Below are positions 22,270 through 33,845 of a stretch of 64,000 nucleotides of DNA, in pieces (position 1 is the stretch's first letter; every line of letters begins with the position of its first letter). This stretch comes from Pezicula radicicola (Eukaryota > Ascomycota > Leotiomycetes > Helotiales > Dermateaceae), in NCBI GenBank assembly GCA_003008705.1, contig PDUO01000002.1, positions 328,898 through 392,897 of the forward strand, given 5' to 3'. The translations under genes and the position numbers were made by a program. The notes below the pieces were generated by a model, which worked only from the letters and a program-made list of their open reading frames with translations, had not been told where the DNA came from and searched no databases.

Positions 22270-24045
22270 ATGGCAACCAATACAACAGCACCGCAAACAG
22301 ATCGCACGCACGAGATTGAGACTTTTCAACTTGGTTCTCGTACGGTACCAAGAGTCTTCGGTGGATTATGGCAGATGTCGAGTCCTGCCTGGGGAACGGC
22401 ACCTAGATCAAAGATCATAAAGCAATTCAAGAAGCATGTCGATTCTGGGTTTACTGCATTTGGTAAGTTTTTGGTACAAGATGAAAAGACTTTGACTGAT
22501 GGTTTGATTTATAGATATGGCGGATCATTATGGTGATGCTGAGGTTGTCTTTGTAAGTTTTGGCTGCTTTAGTTGGCAGTTTGCTTCTTTTTTTTGAAAG
22601 CAGTTGTCTTTTACTCCATTGAGACCTCAGGATGAATGAAGTCTAAAGTATGATTTTTAATAGAATCATAAGCTTGATACTTAAGTTCTTCATCAGTCAG
22701 ATCTTGTTTATCAATTGAATTCAAGGACTCAAAGGGTATTTTAGTTACACCCGGAAGTCCTAAAAATTGAAGTACGAATCATCTTCATTCGTTGCTGTCT
22801 TCTACGTTGTGGCGTCAATACACAAGTGTGACAACGGACACACACTAGGAATGTCATGAGTGTAGAAGTTATCTTACTCTCTCTAAGTATTGTCAATAAA
22901 GTTTTTCTCAAATTGCTGCCACAAGTCAATGTTAGCGACAAATTATCCCAATTCCCCAGTCTCACTTCTCTTCCGTCCCTCTTCAACTTCTTCTTTCACT
23001 TATTATTTCCTCCACACAATCACTCAACTAACAAATATATCACCACAGGGGAAATTTCGCTCCTCTCAACCAGAAGGAAACCCAATCTTCTGCGCAACAA
23101 AATACTGTATTTTCCAACCTGTCCAAATCACCAAAGAAGTAGTCGAAGCGAACATAAGCCAAAGAGTAAAGCGAACCAACGGTGTGGATCTACTTCAATT
23201 CCACTGGCAAAACGTAAGGCCCCCATTCTACTACCTACAAAGATGATCTCGTCTTCCAACCCTGCTCCAATCTCACTCGCCTCCTCCGAATCCCTTCCAA
23301 AATCCACATACCTAACTTCTCTTACCAACACAGTACAACGATAAACAATACATCCAAGCCCTCCAACATATCTGTGCAGACCCAAGAGTAGGCGCTACAG
23401 GCCTCTGCAACTTCGACTCCGCCCGAACCGAAGAAATCCTCGCAACCGGCCTCCCCATCGTCTCAAACCAAGTCCAATTCTCCCTAATAGACTGCCGTCC
23501 CATCTTCGCCATGGGTGCCGTTTGCAAAAAATACAATCTAAAACTTCTCACCTACGGAACACTTTGCGGCGGACTAATAGCAGATAAATGGATTGGAATA
23601 CCTGCTCCCGATCTCTACAGTGAGGAATTTACTCCAAGTCAACGGAAATACTTTGAGGCTATTGAGGTTTGGGGTGGTTGGGGTTTGTTTCAGGAATTAC
23701 TTGAGGTTTTGAAGGGGATTGGGGGGAAGAGGGGTGTGGGTGTTAGTGTTGTTGCTACCAGGTGGGTTTTGGATTTTGAGTATGTTGGCGCGGTTATTGT
23801 CGGGTGTAGGATGGGGGTTTCGGATCATAGTAAGTTTGCTTCTTCTATTTCCTTTCCAGAGTCTTTTTTGGAAGTGTGAGAAGTGAAGTGATGCTAATTG
23901 GAAATATCTAGGTGAGGAGAATACAAAGTGTTTTGGTTGGAGACTTAATGATGCTGAACGGGATGCTATCGAGGTTGTTTTAGCTAAGTCGAGGAGGGAG
24001 GAGATGTTTAGGGATATGGGGGATTGTGGGGCTGAGTATCGTTGA
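22270..24045 (+). CDS. Aldo/keto reductase
   Basis: An NADPH-dependent oxidoreductase of the AKR (TIM-barrel) superfamily. Exons: 22270-22462, 22515-22552, 23049-23213, 23334-23829, 23912-24045; 1026 nt, 341 residues, in phase throughout. Catalytic-tetrad candidates are Asp and Tyr in FDMADHYGDAE, Lys in FCATKYC and His in LLQFHWQ. The nucleotide-binding end is present (RWVLDFEYVGAVIVGCRMGVSDHSEEN). The early barrel strand VPRVFGGLWQMS supports the start at 22270 (MATNTTAPQTD...). The second exon is only 38 bp and the second intron is about 496 bp, far longer than any other intron in the window. The substrate cannot be told. It resembles uncharacterised fungal AKRs annotated as NADP-dependent oxidoreductase domain proteins. 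Confidence 0.88.
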
Positions 24046-27000
24046 GATGATGGATGGAATTGGAAGAGGGGACAGATTGAATTGTATGGATACTGTGGAT
24101 TAATGCACTGAAATTGTTTGTTCCTGTAGATAATTTCTTGAGTTAATGGATATATTCTTCTGGAGCACTACTTATTTGAATTGTAGTGAAAGTGGAAAAG
24201 TCACTGATTCAGTATCCCTGTTTCGATATATTGAAAATACGTTATTACAATGTCTGTTTAAACGGAACATATCCATAATTCAAGATGAAGAATCCGAAAC
24301 GGACAGATGCGATGGACAGCGGAAATTATCAACAGAAGAGAGGAAGAGATATCTCGAATTTCCCTGCTACGACTCTCTAGAAAGATTGATCTGAAATAAG
24401 ATAGCTAGGAAGAGACCTATTTTATAAGATATAGCTATGCTAAAATAAGTTTAGGATTATAGAGCTCTGTTGTTATTACGTTGCCTGTTGTCACTAAACA
24501 CATAAAACTTCATCTCCACTCTGTAGAACAGTACTATACTGTTCAGCTATTAAGAACCTATCATCGCCGGCCTAGAAAATGTCTACCAAACCTGCTAATA
24601 ATCACGCCATTCTCGTTCCACTCCTTTTCGATTTCGGTGACTCCAAGTAATTTCTCAATAGTACTGATTAAGTTGGGACGCTTGAACGAGAACTTATTCT
24701 TTTTTAGTACTTCGTATCGGTGAGTCTCCTTCAGATCAACTGAAGTTGGTAAGTCCTCTTATCTGTCTTCATATTACCAATGTTACTAGTTTACATCCGC
24801 TATACCTCGATATAACCCTTGATCGATTTCATTTTACTGGAAAACAGACACTAGATCTAGATTTTAGTAATAACAACAAGTAGTTACCATAAAAAAGACT
24901 ATAGTTTCTCAATGGTATGAAAGGAGTCTAGAAAACGCTGCATGGTTGTAGTGGACCTAACGAAGTCACGAGAGCTATGGGCAATGCCTTTATAAGTTTC
25001 TAATATTTATTCCTAGTATGTATCAATGTCTCTAAAATCTTACTAAACCCTATCTATATTTTAAAGCTAAAATAAATTATGGTTATAAGAAATGCTGTTA
25101 TCTCATTACCTAAAGAAAGAAAACAGAGTTTTGAGACAATACATTGTCTAGGAAATCAAGAGTATTTTTATGATTATGCCCTCAAAGGCAACACTCATAT
25201 TAAAAGACGTCCATCTTCAATGTGCTCGCTACTGCTTGCACTAGAATTACTAGACCTCTAGGAAGCATTTTAACACCCAAGACCAAGTCTTGCAGAAGTC
25301 CTCTTGTAGATAGGGCATTAGTGCATGACTCTACCGAGGCACTAACATTGATCTTGTTGCCCTTTGAAGACCACAGGAGGTACACCGAAGACATATAGGT
25401 GTATTGTCCCCCCATCTTTTTTTTGGGAGGTGTAAGGGAAAGTGTATGTGTGAGTGTAGATCTCAGCTGTGAGCTAAGACAGAGTACCTCCATTTTATTT
25501 ACTGCACTAGTGATCTTGAGCTTTGATGCTAAGTGGGTTAGGTATGACGAGTAAAGGGACTTTATAGTGTGGTATAATTGATTTTGCTGTCAATATGTAT
25601 GTATAGAGATTGCAACGATGTTAGATTGATAAATAGTAGTAAAATGAAAGATAGAGTCAAGATTAAGAATGTATCTACCTAATTGTAGTGATAGTAAGAA
25701 GACAAAAGACACGGTAGAGGAAGATAGGGCAACGGCACAAAGTAGGTACACATGCTTGAATTATATTTTTGCTTCGATATAATACCAGTAACGACCCAGA
25801 GCTCCTCTTGTGTAGTGTCTTCTCTAGAAATTCTCAAATTGATTGTCATTTAAAATCTTGTTGTCACACTTCCTAAAGCGACGAAAAGGTTCACGTTGGC
25901 GAGACATGTTCACATACTCAAATGGTCTACATGTGGATTGATTATGCGAGAAGAGAAGCAGAGTTGTGGTGTGGGATTGTGTCAGAATGGAATCCCGACT
26001 CCTTGTGCGAAAGGGGCTGGAGAACCACTTGCAAGCTGATGTTGTTGTGAGATCCTTGATTTGGGCGGGTGGAAATACAACCAGGGAGCCTTTTATAATA
26101 ATTGAGTCTAATTCGAGGGATGGAGTTAGCTCATATTCCAGTCACTAAATCACTGAAATGATTTGAGTAACTCAAAAGCAAATTTATACTATGCTATCTT
26201 GTGCTCACAGCTCAGGCAGGACTTAATTAACATCAATGACGCAAAACCCTCCTCGAACATTTATTTTTCCTTCTCAGGTCATTGACATTAAGACCACTTG
26301 ACCCAATGCGGAAAGAAATATATGAATAACATAACTTGTGTCGGCATTGCAGAATGAAAATATCACTCCTCTGTTGCAGAGATCAGGGGTTTAGGAGAAG
26401 GATAGCGGAGGCAACTTAGAGTGTAAAGACTAGCATTCCCATTGGTACACGCCGACTTGTTGCGTCTATGTAGATAGTTTCGCTGAGATTGGATTTGATG
26501 CCTACGGCTGTGATACCGAGTGGATATATTGTCATTTGACTAGCTATAAAAACATTCTTGTAGCATCCCATCTAGAAAAGAAATGGATTCTATACATAGA
26601 AGTTCTAGAGAGCTCCATGGACGGCTGCGAAGGCTAGAGAGGTGAAGACATGGAAAGCTAGAAATCAAGGATCTGTTTTCTTGGTTGGGAGGCGAGAGAG
26701 CAAGTTCGTGATAAGAGGCCGTTGTCTTAACTTCATCTTTCTTAAATTATCTGTACTAGACGCAAATGTTTTGCTGGAGATTCACTTGTTATCTTCTAGC
26801 AAAATGAGTACGTTACAATCTCAACAGCAGAATACTTCGAATTCATCACAGGCCTTGAAAATGAACAAGAATCTGCACCATTTTTAGGCAGTGAATGAAG
26901 TACAAGGACCAGTTTTCGATGGAAGAAATGACATGCTAGACCATTGCCGTTGTTTGAGGTGTTGTTGAGGTAGAGGAACTTGGTTTTTGGGTTTGGTGTA

Positions 27001-27759
27001 ATTGTGTAATGATGTCTGATTTCCAAAAGCATAAAATAGCAGAGTTCAACTTCGTTAAGTTACAAACAGTACTCTAAAATATTGTAAACAACTTCCTTAT
27101 CAAATAGAGTATTCAAAACCAACATTTACCTAAAACTCATACCGTGATGACTTGGCAAACTTGCTTTCCTCGCCAGTCCTCTCACGATACTGTAAGCACC
27201 CCAACTCACCAAGTACCATTACTCGAGTAAGCGAGTAGATCCCCGGTTTCACATAATCCACATACCACAGCAAAAAGTAAATATCCTCAAACATACAACT
27301 TCTCTTGAGAGTTGTAACAATTGTTGCACATCGCACGCGCCACTGACGCGTAGAAACAACGCCCCATAAAATGGAATCTCTCCTGACTATCACGTGCAAG
27401 ACCAAGACCTCGGCAATCAAAAGATACAGGCCGGCATTCAGAAGGAAGAGGACTACTCTCTATGTGCATTGCAACGGCGTGGAGGAGAAGTGCGGAGTAG
27501 CATAAAAGCATGTGAACTACATTAGGAGAGTACAAGAGAATTCTACCCAAGCAAAAGTTTATTTCCATCTCAGCTCGCTTCCTCACTCATTACATTTCTC
27601 CCCCTACCATTCTATTCCCGACCTCGCTTCTCAAAATCCTGGTCATCGCTTCAGATAGGGGTAAGTTTCGCTATCTTCTCCTTCAAAGTGGCGAAGTAGA
27701 GCTCTAACATCTCATAAAGCCTTCAATTCTCTCTCAGGATAAAACTTCTAAATTCCAAA
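24046..27759. other. 3.7-kb AT-rich gene-free stretch
   Basis: Open frames here are at most 99 codons and resemble no family. The DNA is AT-rich with many TA/TTA steps, as in decayed transposon or RIP-affected DNA, but no terminal repeats or transposase remnants could be identified. The last 200 bases are pyrimidine-rich (CTTC/TCTC) and probably hold the promoter of the TIGR04076 gene. Confidence 0.5.
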
Positions 27760-28224
27760 ATGGCGACTACAACACCAGATGACTCCTTCGAACTCTACGA
27801 CCTACGAGTCGAAGCCGTTTGTCCAGCTGGTGAAAAAATCCTCTGTGGTGCTAAAGAAGGAGACTTCTTTACTTTGGAGGGAGAGATGCTTTATTTACCT
27901 GAGGGGAAGGGGATTAGTATTTATAGTTTGTGTAAGTATTGTCTTCTCTCCCTCCACTCCTATCACCATTTAAGAAAAGAAAAGGAAGAAGCTTGGAAAG
28001 GGAAACTTTTGGGTGCTTGCTGATATAGAAGGGGAAACTTAGCTGCTGTGCTTCCGTTATTGGCGGCCAAGCAGAGAATGACGCATAAGAATGATTGGAT
28101 GTCGACGGATGCTTTGATTGCTTGTCCGGATCCGAATTGTAAGAGTCAGTTGAGGATTGTGAGGACGGGGGTTAGGACGTTTAGACATGGTGAGACTACC
28201 GTTGTTGGGTTGGAGGGGAATTGA
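27760..28224 (+). CDS. TIGR04076-family small protein
   Basis: Two exons, 27760-27931 and 28043-28224 (354 nt, 117 residues, phase consistent). The N-terminal half has DSFELYDLRVEAVCPAGEKI and an acidic turn GAKEGDFFTLEGEMLYLPEG. The second exon gives SLSAVLPLLAAKQRMTHKND, then WMSTDALIACPDPNCKSQLR and a final RTGVRTFRHGETT. This arrangement (V-x-C-x-x-G near the start, GD-F near residue 35, then a hydrophobic AVLPLL helix and a CPDPNC pair) matches the uncharacterised TIGR04076 family shared by bacteria and fungi, as far as I recall it. The function is unknown; the cysteines might bind a metal. It is convergent with kynureninase, 241 bp away. Confidence 0.75.
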
Positions 28225-28465
28225 TGGATTGGAATAGAAAAGGGCAAGGAGGGAGGTTGGTTGAATTAAGATAAGATTATCTAGGGAGTATGAGTGAATT
28301 TTAACACCAAGACTCATATTTATTAGAACCAAGTTATCCATGCTGATTTTATGTTCATATTTCTTCAATTAGAAAAAAAGAGTGCAATCAGTACCTGAAC
28401 TCCAGGCTAACCCCACCTCATTCTATATACATATCAAAAATCATCTTTTCGTGGTTCAACCTACC

Positions 28466-29996
28466 TTACTCACACTTCTTCAAAGCAGCCTTAAAAACCT
28501 GCACAAAATTCCACACCTCCTCATAAGTATTATAAAGCGGAACTGGAGCAACACGAATAACATCCGGTTTCCTCTTATCACAAACAATACCAGCCTCCTC
28601 TAACATCTCACTCAGAGTATCTAAACGTCCCGGTTTTAACAGAACACTCAATTGAGTACCGCGTGCATTTGGATCTGAAGGGCTAATGATACGGAAAGCG
28701 CGGGTTGATTCTTCGGTTTCCGAGTAGAGGAGGAATTCTAGGTAAGCGGTTATATTGACGGCTTTTTTGCGGATGTCGCTCATGTTTGTTTGGTTGAAGA
28801 CTGAGAGGGCTGCGCAGAGGGATGCGAGGTCTACTACTGAGGGGTTGGATACTTGGTAGCCACTTGCTCCTGGGCTGGGACGAAATTCTGTAGGTTTTGT
28901 TAGAGACGATTGAGAGCTATGATAAGAGTTATCTTACTGTTGTCCATGTTGAATCGTCCAACTTGATCACCACCATACCATCCTGAAAGACGAGGTCGGA
29001 AGGTAGGCGTCTCATTTCCTTCGGTGTAATCAACCTTTCCATGACGCTCGTGAACATAAAGACCGGCAATAGCACCGGGTCCTGCGTTTTGATACTTGTA
29101 TGTACACCAAGCAGCGAAGTCGACGTTCCAGTCGTGTAATTGCAATGGTACATTACCAGCAGCGTGAGCGAGATCCCATCCAACGAGAAGACCCTTAGCC
29201 TGAGCGTGAGCAGTGATGGTCTTGATGTCGAAGAATTGACCAGTATAGTATTGGATACCTGGAAGAAGAACAAGTGCGGTAGTTGAAGCGTGCTCGTCGA
29301 TAACAGCAAGGATACTCTCAGTGGAGACCTCGAAGTCACCTTCTTTAGGGCCAATCATGACCATGGCTTCCTTTGGATCATAGCCGTGCATACGGATTTG
29401 TGATTCAATGGCATAGTGATCACTTGGAAAAGCCTTCCAATCCAAGATAATCTTGTTCTTCTCTGCTGTTGGACAGTAGAAACTACCCATCAAGAGATGC
29501 AAGTTCGTGCTTAAAGTACCCATGATGGCTACTTCAGAGGCAGAGGCACCAACGATGTGAGCAGATTGCTTTGAAGCATGTTCGGCCAGAAGTTGCCATT
29601 GTGAGAGAGGAGAATCCTCAAGATCTCTGAAGTGACCGTGGACACCGAGTGATGACCAGGTATCCAAGTGTGCTTGGAGGTACTCAGCAGTGGCTTTTGG
29701 TTGAACTCCAAGGGAGTTTCCACAAAAGTATACGCATGGTTCAGACGAAAGACCTTGAGGGGTGGTAGTCAGTAATGTCACATATTAAGTTTGGATGATG
29801 ATAAAGGTAAAAGTTTACCTGGCTTCGCTAACTTCTTCGCCTTGATATTTGCCTTTGATGGAATGATGAACTTTTCTCTGAACGACCTCATATGATCCTT
29901 AGCATCAAGCGATTTGGCATATTCCTCAGTGGTAGCTTCAGCGGGGAAAGTGGGCTTCACAATCGCCTCGAAGTCAGAAGGTTCAACGGATCCCAT
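28466..29996 (-). CDS. BNA5: Kynureninase
   Basis: A PLP enzyme cleaving kynurenine to anthranilate plus alanine, or 3-hydroxykynurenine to 3-hydroxyanthranilate. Exons read from the minus strand: 29996-29819, 29753-28938, 28887-28466; 1416 nt, 471 residues, in phase. Family landmarks are [18 protein letters not shown] near the N-terminus, the motif [19 protein letters not shown], and [20 protein letters not shown] with the PLP-phosphate and ring-binding Asp. The PLP lysine is in [15 protein letters not shown] (Lys279), and [12 protein letters not shown] and [15 protein letters not shown] follow. The length is the usual one. The start [20 protein letters not shown] fits fungal homologues. It is transcribed divergently from the indoleamine dioxygenase over a 575-bp shared promoter. 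Confidence 0.96.
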
Positions 29997-30571
29997 TGTG
30001 GCTGTCTGAATTAAGTTATGGATAGAGGATAGGCCGTTTTTGGTTCAAGTGAATGCAAACGGAGTATGATGACTTGCAACGATGTTTGGATGGGCAAATG
30101 TGATGAATTAAGAAATGGTCTGATTAATTATCAATGCTTCCCTTCGAATTCACTTTGTAGACGCCGTTTTCTCATCGCCCACCTTTCTCTATCGCGTTCC
30201 ACCGGCTCAAGATTTTCTCAGTTCCGACTCGAGTACGTCACGAGCCTCCGTTTCCGCATCCGCTTCCGTAGCCACCGCTTTGCGCTTTGCGGTTCAAGCG
30301 GGTTTTTGGAGGATAGTTGAGCATGAATCGCACGATTATCTTGATCTTATGACAAAAACAATCCAGAGAGTGGTCGAGGCGGATCTTGTGATAAGGAACG
30401 GTGTCTTATTTCTTCTCGGTTTCGTTTTGTTGCGATTTAATTCACTATCCAATTAGACTTTTTCCCAGTACAAGTTCGTCGCTTAGCGCAATTCATTGTA
30501 TTTTGCTTTGCATTGAACATTTTGACTCTACCATAACGCTTTTGTACCTCATTCTGCATATCGATTTCACA
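29997..30571. promoter_or_regulatory. Divergent promoter, kynureninase / indoleamine dioxygenase
   Basis: 575 bp between the two start codons; no ORF of interest. It contains a run of four TCCGNN hexamers at 30247-30270 and a further GGCGGATC near 30378. The same 17-bp core occurs in the other divergent promoter of the cluster. Pyrimidine-rich stretches precede the dioxygenase start. Confidence 0.75.
30247..30270 (+). promoter_or_regulatory. TCCGNN hexamer array, candidate Zn2Cys6 binding site
   Basis: TCCG occurs at 30247, 30253, 30259 and 30265, exactly six bases apart. The first 17 bases, TCCGTTTCCGCATCCGC, are repeated exactly (reverse strand) at 33448-33464. CCG/CGG triplets are the known half-sites of Zn2Cys6 proteins, one of which is encoded in the cluster at 35664-38124. 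That this factor binds here is inference. Confidence 0.6.
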
Positions 30572-31909
30572 ATGTTGGGTCCTTTAAACGTAAAAGTTGA
30601 GGAGTTTGGAGTTTCTTCCAACAATGGCTTTCTTCCTGATACCCAACCACTCCGCACTTTACCCGACAGCTACTACACCCCATGGGAGATCATAGTTGAA
30701 AACTTACCAGTGTTACTCAAAACTGGGAACCTGAGAAAGCAAGTCGATCTTTTACCAGTACTATCGACGTCAAAACTATTGTCAGAACCAGAATGGCAAA
30801 GAGCATATACTCTCCTTTCGTTCTTAGCGCACGCATACATTTGGGGAGGAGACAGACCATCAGAAGTAAGCCATTTCACTCTCACTCAACCTAGAACAAC
30901 ACTAACACAATAACAGAGATTACCAGCCCAAGTTTCCGTCCCATTCCTCGACGTAGCAAATCATTTCGACCTCCCGACAACCGCAACCTACGCAGGACTC
31001 AACCTCTGGAACTGGACAACAAATTCACCAACAGACCCAGTAACCCTCGATAACCTCCGCTCTCTTCACACATTCACCGGAAGCCGGGACGAAGAATGGT
31101 TCTACCTCGTGTCCGTAGCAATCGAAGCCCGAGGAGCAGAAGTAATCCGCGTAATGCTATCAGCAATAGACGCAGTCCGAGCCGACGATTCACAACACGT
31201 AATATCCAACCTCCTAGCCTTCGCCAACGCAGTCGATGAAATAAGTCTCCTCCTCCAACGCATGTACGAAGAATGTTCTCCCCAAGTCTTCTACCATCAA
31301 ATCCGACCTTTTCTCGCAGGTAGTAAGAATATGACAGTAGCAGGACTTCCGAATGGAGTTTTTTATGAGGAAGGTGATGGAAAGGGTGAATGGAGACAAT
31401 ATAGTGGTGGAAGTAATGCACAGAGTTCTCTGATACAATTCTTTGATATTGTGTTAGGTGTTGAACATACACCTACACACAATTCAAAAATAACGGCAAC
31501 AAATGTAGGACCAAAAGCCAAACATGGATTCCTAACCGAAATGAGAAGATATATGCCAGGATATCATCGAGATTTCCTTCTTAAAATGGAAGACATTGCG
31601 AATATTCGTCAGTATGCGATTGGTAATATTAGTGGTGAGGTTACTGCTGCTTATAATATTGCGGTTGCGAAATTGGCTAGTTTTAGGGATGTACATATTC
31701 AAATTGTTACGAGGTATATTTTGGTGCCTAGTAGGGAGAGGAAAAATCCTGCTGAGGGGGTTGTTGGTGCTAATAATGGGTTGAATCTTGCTGTTGCTAG
31801 TAGTCGGTCTGAGAGTACTAAGGGTTTGCATGGCACCGGTGGGACCGAGTTGTTGCCTTTTTTGAAGCAGAGTCGTGATGAGACGGCTGCTACTGGTTTA
31901 GATCAGTAA
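30572..31909 (+). CDS. BNA2: Indoleamine 2,3-dioxygenase
   Basis: A haem enzyme oxidising tryptophan to N-formylkynurenine, the first step of the kynurenine route. Exons 30572-30865 and 30917-31909 (1287 nt, 428 residues, in phase). Family features are LSFLAHAYIWGGDRPSERLP at the junction, then VSVPFLDVANHFDLPTTATY, a GSRDEEWFYLVSVAIEARGA block and the MRRYMPGYHRDFL motif. The proximal haem ligand is expected in the C-terminal SFRDVHIQIVTRYILVPS (His at about 358). The last 60 residues include the family's short Gly-Thr loop GLHGTGGTELLPFLKQ. The length is normal for fungal IDO. An ATG at 30572 preceded by CACA is the only suitable start. The divergent promoter is shared with kynureninase, so the two steps flanking formamidase are probably co-regulated. 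Confidence 0.95.
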
Positions 31910-32248
31910 TTTTCTTGGTGGTGGTGTTTGAAGTGAGGGGTTTGATCATTTTGAAGAGTTTTGAGTGAGTAGCGTAGCATTTACAGTTGCATTTTGTTTC
32001 TGGGCGTTTGGATACCTGGTGGCATAACTCATTCGAAGAATAGACAGAACTTCAGTTATTAGAACAGTATAAATTTGACCTTTCATGTCATGAATGGAGA
32101 CTTGAGACAAGATGCTCCATCGTAGAATCTGGGTGTTACTTGTGCTGCATCAGAGGCATTATAACCTTCAACCAGACGTAGTCTAGTTGCCCTTCTGTTT
32201 AATCGTTTGGTACTCTGATAAAATAACACTGTCTCTCAGAGCAAAACA
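31910..32248. other. 3'-3' intergenic region (dioxygenase / formamidase)
   Basis: 339 bp between convergent genes; no gene or structural element was recognised. Confidence 0.6.
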
Positions 32249-33293
32249 TTACTTGAACAAATCATTCAAAACCCACGCCACAACCTTAGCCAACTGTATG
32301 CCCTTATCCCAAATATCATCATGACTACCCTCAAGACCCTTCTTCATCCAAATGCCTCTAATCACCTCGTTCAACAGAGACATAGAATCAATCTGCGGAT
32401 CATCAATCAACTCATCATCTTTGCTCGACGCTAGAGCTATCAAACTTCCACCGCCATCTTTCCACTCTTGAAAACCTTCATAATTTGCTGGTGAGACTTT
32501 GTCCCAGAGATTCACATCTTCTCCAAAAGCATCGGTTAGAAAGCGGTTGTACTCTGGATGCGAGTTCGTTTCGCGAAGTAATCTTAGGTCATAGATTCCA
32601 GCAACACCCACGATAGCCTTAGGTGGCACAATCTTAGGTTGAAACGGAATGATGTCTTCCATGACCGTCTGAAAAGCAAGTGTCGCACCACACGAATGCC
32701 CAACCAACATATACCGATTCCCGAACCCATATTTCTCTTGCAAGTAAGAGATAGCTGATATCACATCATTGATATGGTCAGGATGTTTTGCATCTCGGTA
32801 TTGGGATGGAGGAGTTGTAAATTTATCCTGTGGGTAGTTGGGGTGTGCTGAGAGTCTGTAGTCTATTGATGCGAATGCTGCTACGCGCTTTTCTATGTAG
32901 GCGTTGTAGGTGGGGTTAGACTTGGACACAAGTTGGGTTATTGTTGGATTGAATGAGGTGTCTGTTATTTTTGGGTCTCGCCATGCTCCTCCGTGGATAT
33001 ATCTGAGAAGGATATTAGCTTACTTAGTTTATTAGAGTATGTGTGCTAGGAGTTAATGGGAAGTTGATGCAGTAAAGTTGAGTTCAAAATATTACACGTG
33101 ATATCAACACGGCCTAAGTACAAATTCATGTTCGGACTAGATAGAAGAATTGTACTTACATTACCCATAGACGAGAAGCATCATCTAAAAAGGGAGATGG
33201 TGCTGGTTTGTGCCATACTGTGAGGCGTTGAAGTTCATGGTCCTCGCCGTACTTCAAGGACACGGGTTCCCAGTCGTCTATTTTTGAAGCCAT
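32249..33293 (-). CDS. BNA7: Kynurenine formamidase (arylformamidase)
   Basis: An alpha/beta hydrolase that converts N-formylkynurenine to kynurenine, the second step of the pathway. Exons read from the minus strand: 33293-33160, 33002-32249; 888 nt, 295 residues, in phase. The signature HGGAW is in IYIHGGAWRDPKITDTSFNP at about residues 45-60. The nucleophile Ser lies in MLVGHSCGATLAF, the candidate catalytic Asp in SSKDDELIDD, and the candidate His in GLEGSHDDIWD near the end. The start (MASKIDDWEPVSLKYGEDHE) is typical of fungal forms. It is divergent from the FAD hydroxylase over 552 bp. It completes tryptophan-to-kynurenine conversion together with the neighbouring dioxygenase. Confidence 0.93.
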
Positions 33294-33447
33294 TTGGGAC
33301 CTGAAAATAGCTTCTCTCGAAATGCTCTACTGAGGGATATCACGTGTAATAGTTGACAAGATTCTGGTTGCGATGTTGTCTAACTTGTCTTGGGAGAATG
33401 TCAAAAGATGGAATCAGGGGCGCAGGCGGGGTCACCAGTTACGCAAG

Positions 33448-33464
33448 GCGGATGCGGAAACGGA
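33448..33464 (-). promoter_or_regulatory. 17-bp copy of the TCCGNN array
   Basis: Read on the minus strand this is TCCGTTTCCGCATCCGC, exactly as at 30247-30263: three TCCG units spaced six bases. It lies 150-170 bp from the formamidase start and about 380 bp from the hydroxylase start. Confidence 0.6.
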
Positions 33465-33579
33465 TGTTGATTTAGGCGAGTGATAGAAAAATCTGAGGAA
33501 GCCGGCCCGTTCACCTCCTTCATGACCACGAACATCACAGAGATGGCCGTGATACGAGCTTACTCCCCCCCTCCCACTA

Positions 33580-33594
33580 CGGATACGGATCGGA
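33580..33594 (-). promoter_or_regulatory. Second CGGA array in the same promoter
   Basis: CGGA occurs at 33580, 33586 and 33591 (CGGATACGGATCGGA), with six- and five-base spacing. It is related to the hexamer array but not identical; a second site for the same factor is possible. Confidence 0.45.
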
Positions 33595-33845
33595 ACGCCA
33601 ACTTCATCCTCTACCTGCGTCACGATGGTTCTGTATAGCTTCGTCTTATCTCGATGCAGAAAGTTTTGTCGTGAATCAATGCCGAGATTCCAGAGAGCTG
33701 TGAGCTATTAAGAGCGTCAAAAGCATCCTTCTCGAGGACTGTGAAATGTAGGTTTGTCTTAGCTTTGCATCTCTCGCTGTACACTGTACATTCTCTTTCA
33801 GACTTTATTTCTCTATAGCTTGATACTTTACGACATATACTCAAA

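Larger units (their letters stand above)
33294..33845. promoter_or_regulatory. Divergent promoter, formamidase / FAD hydroxylase
   Basis: 552 bp between start codons, no ORF of interest. It carries two clusters of CGGA/TCCG elements (33448-33464 and 33580-33594), the first identical over 17 bp to the kynureninase/dioxygenase promoter. Confidence 0.75.
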
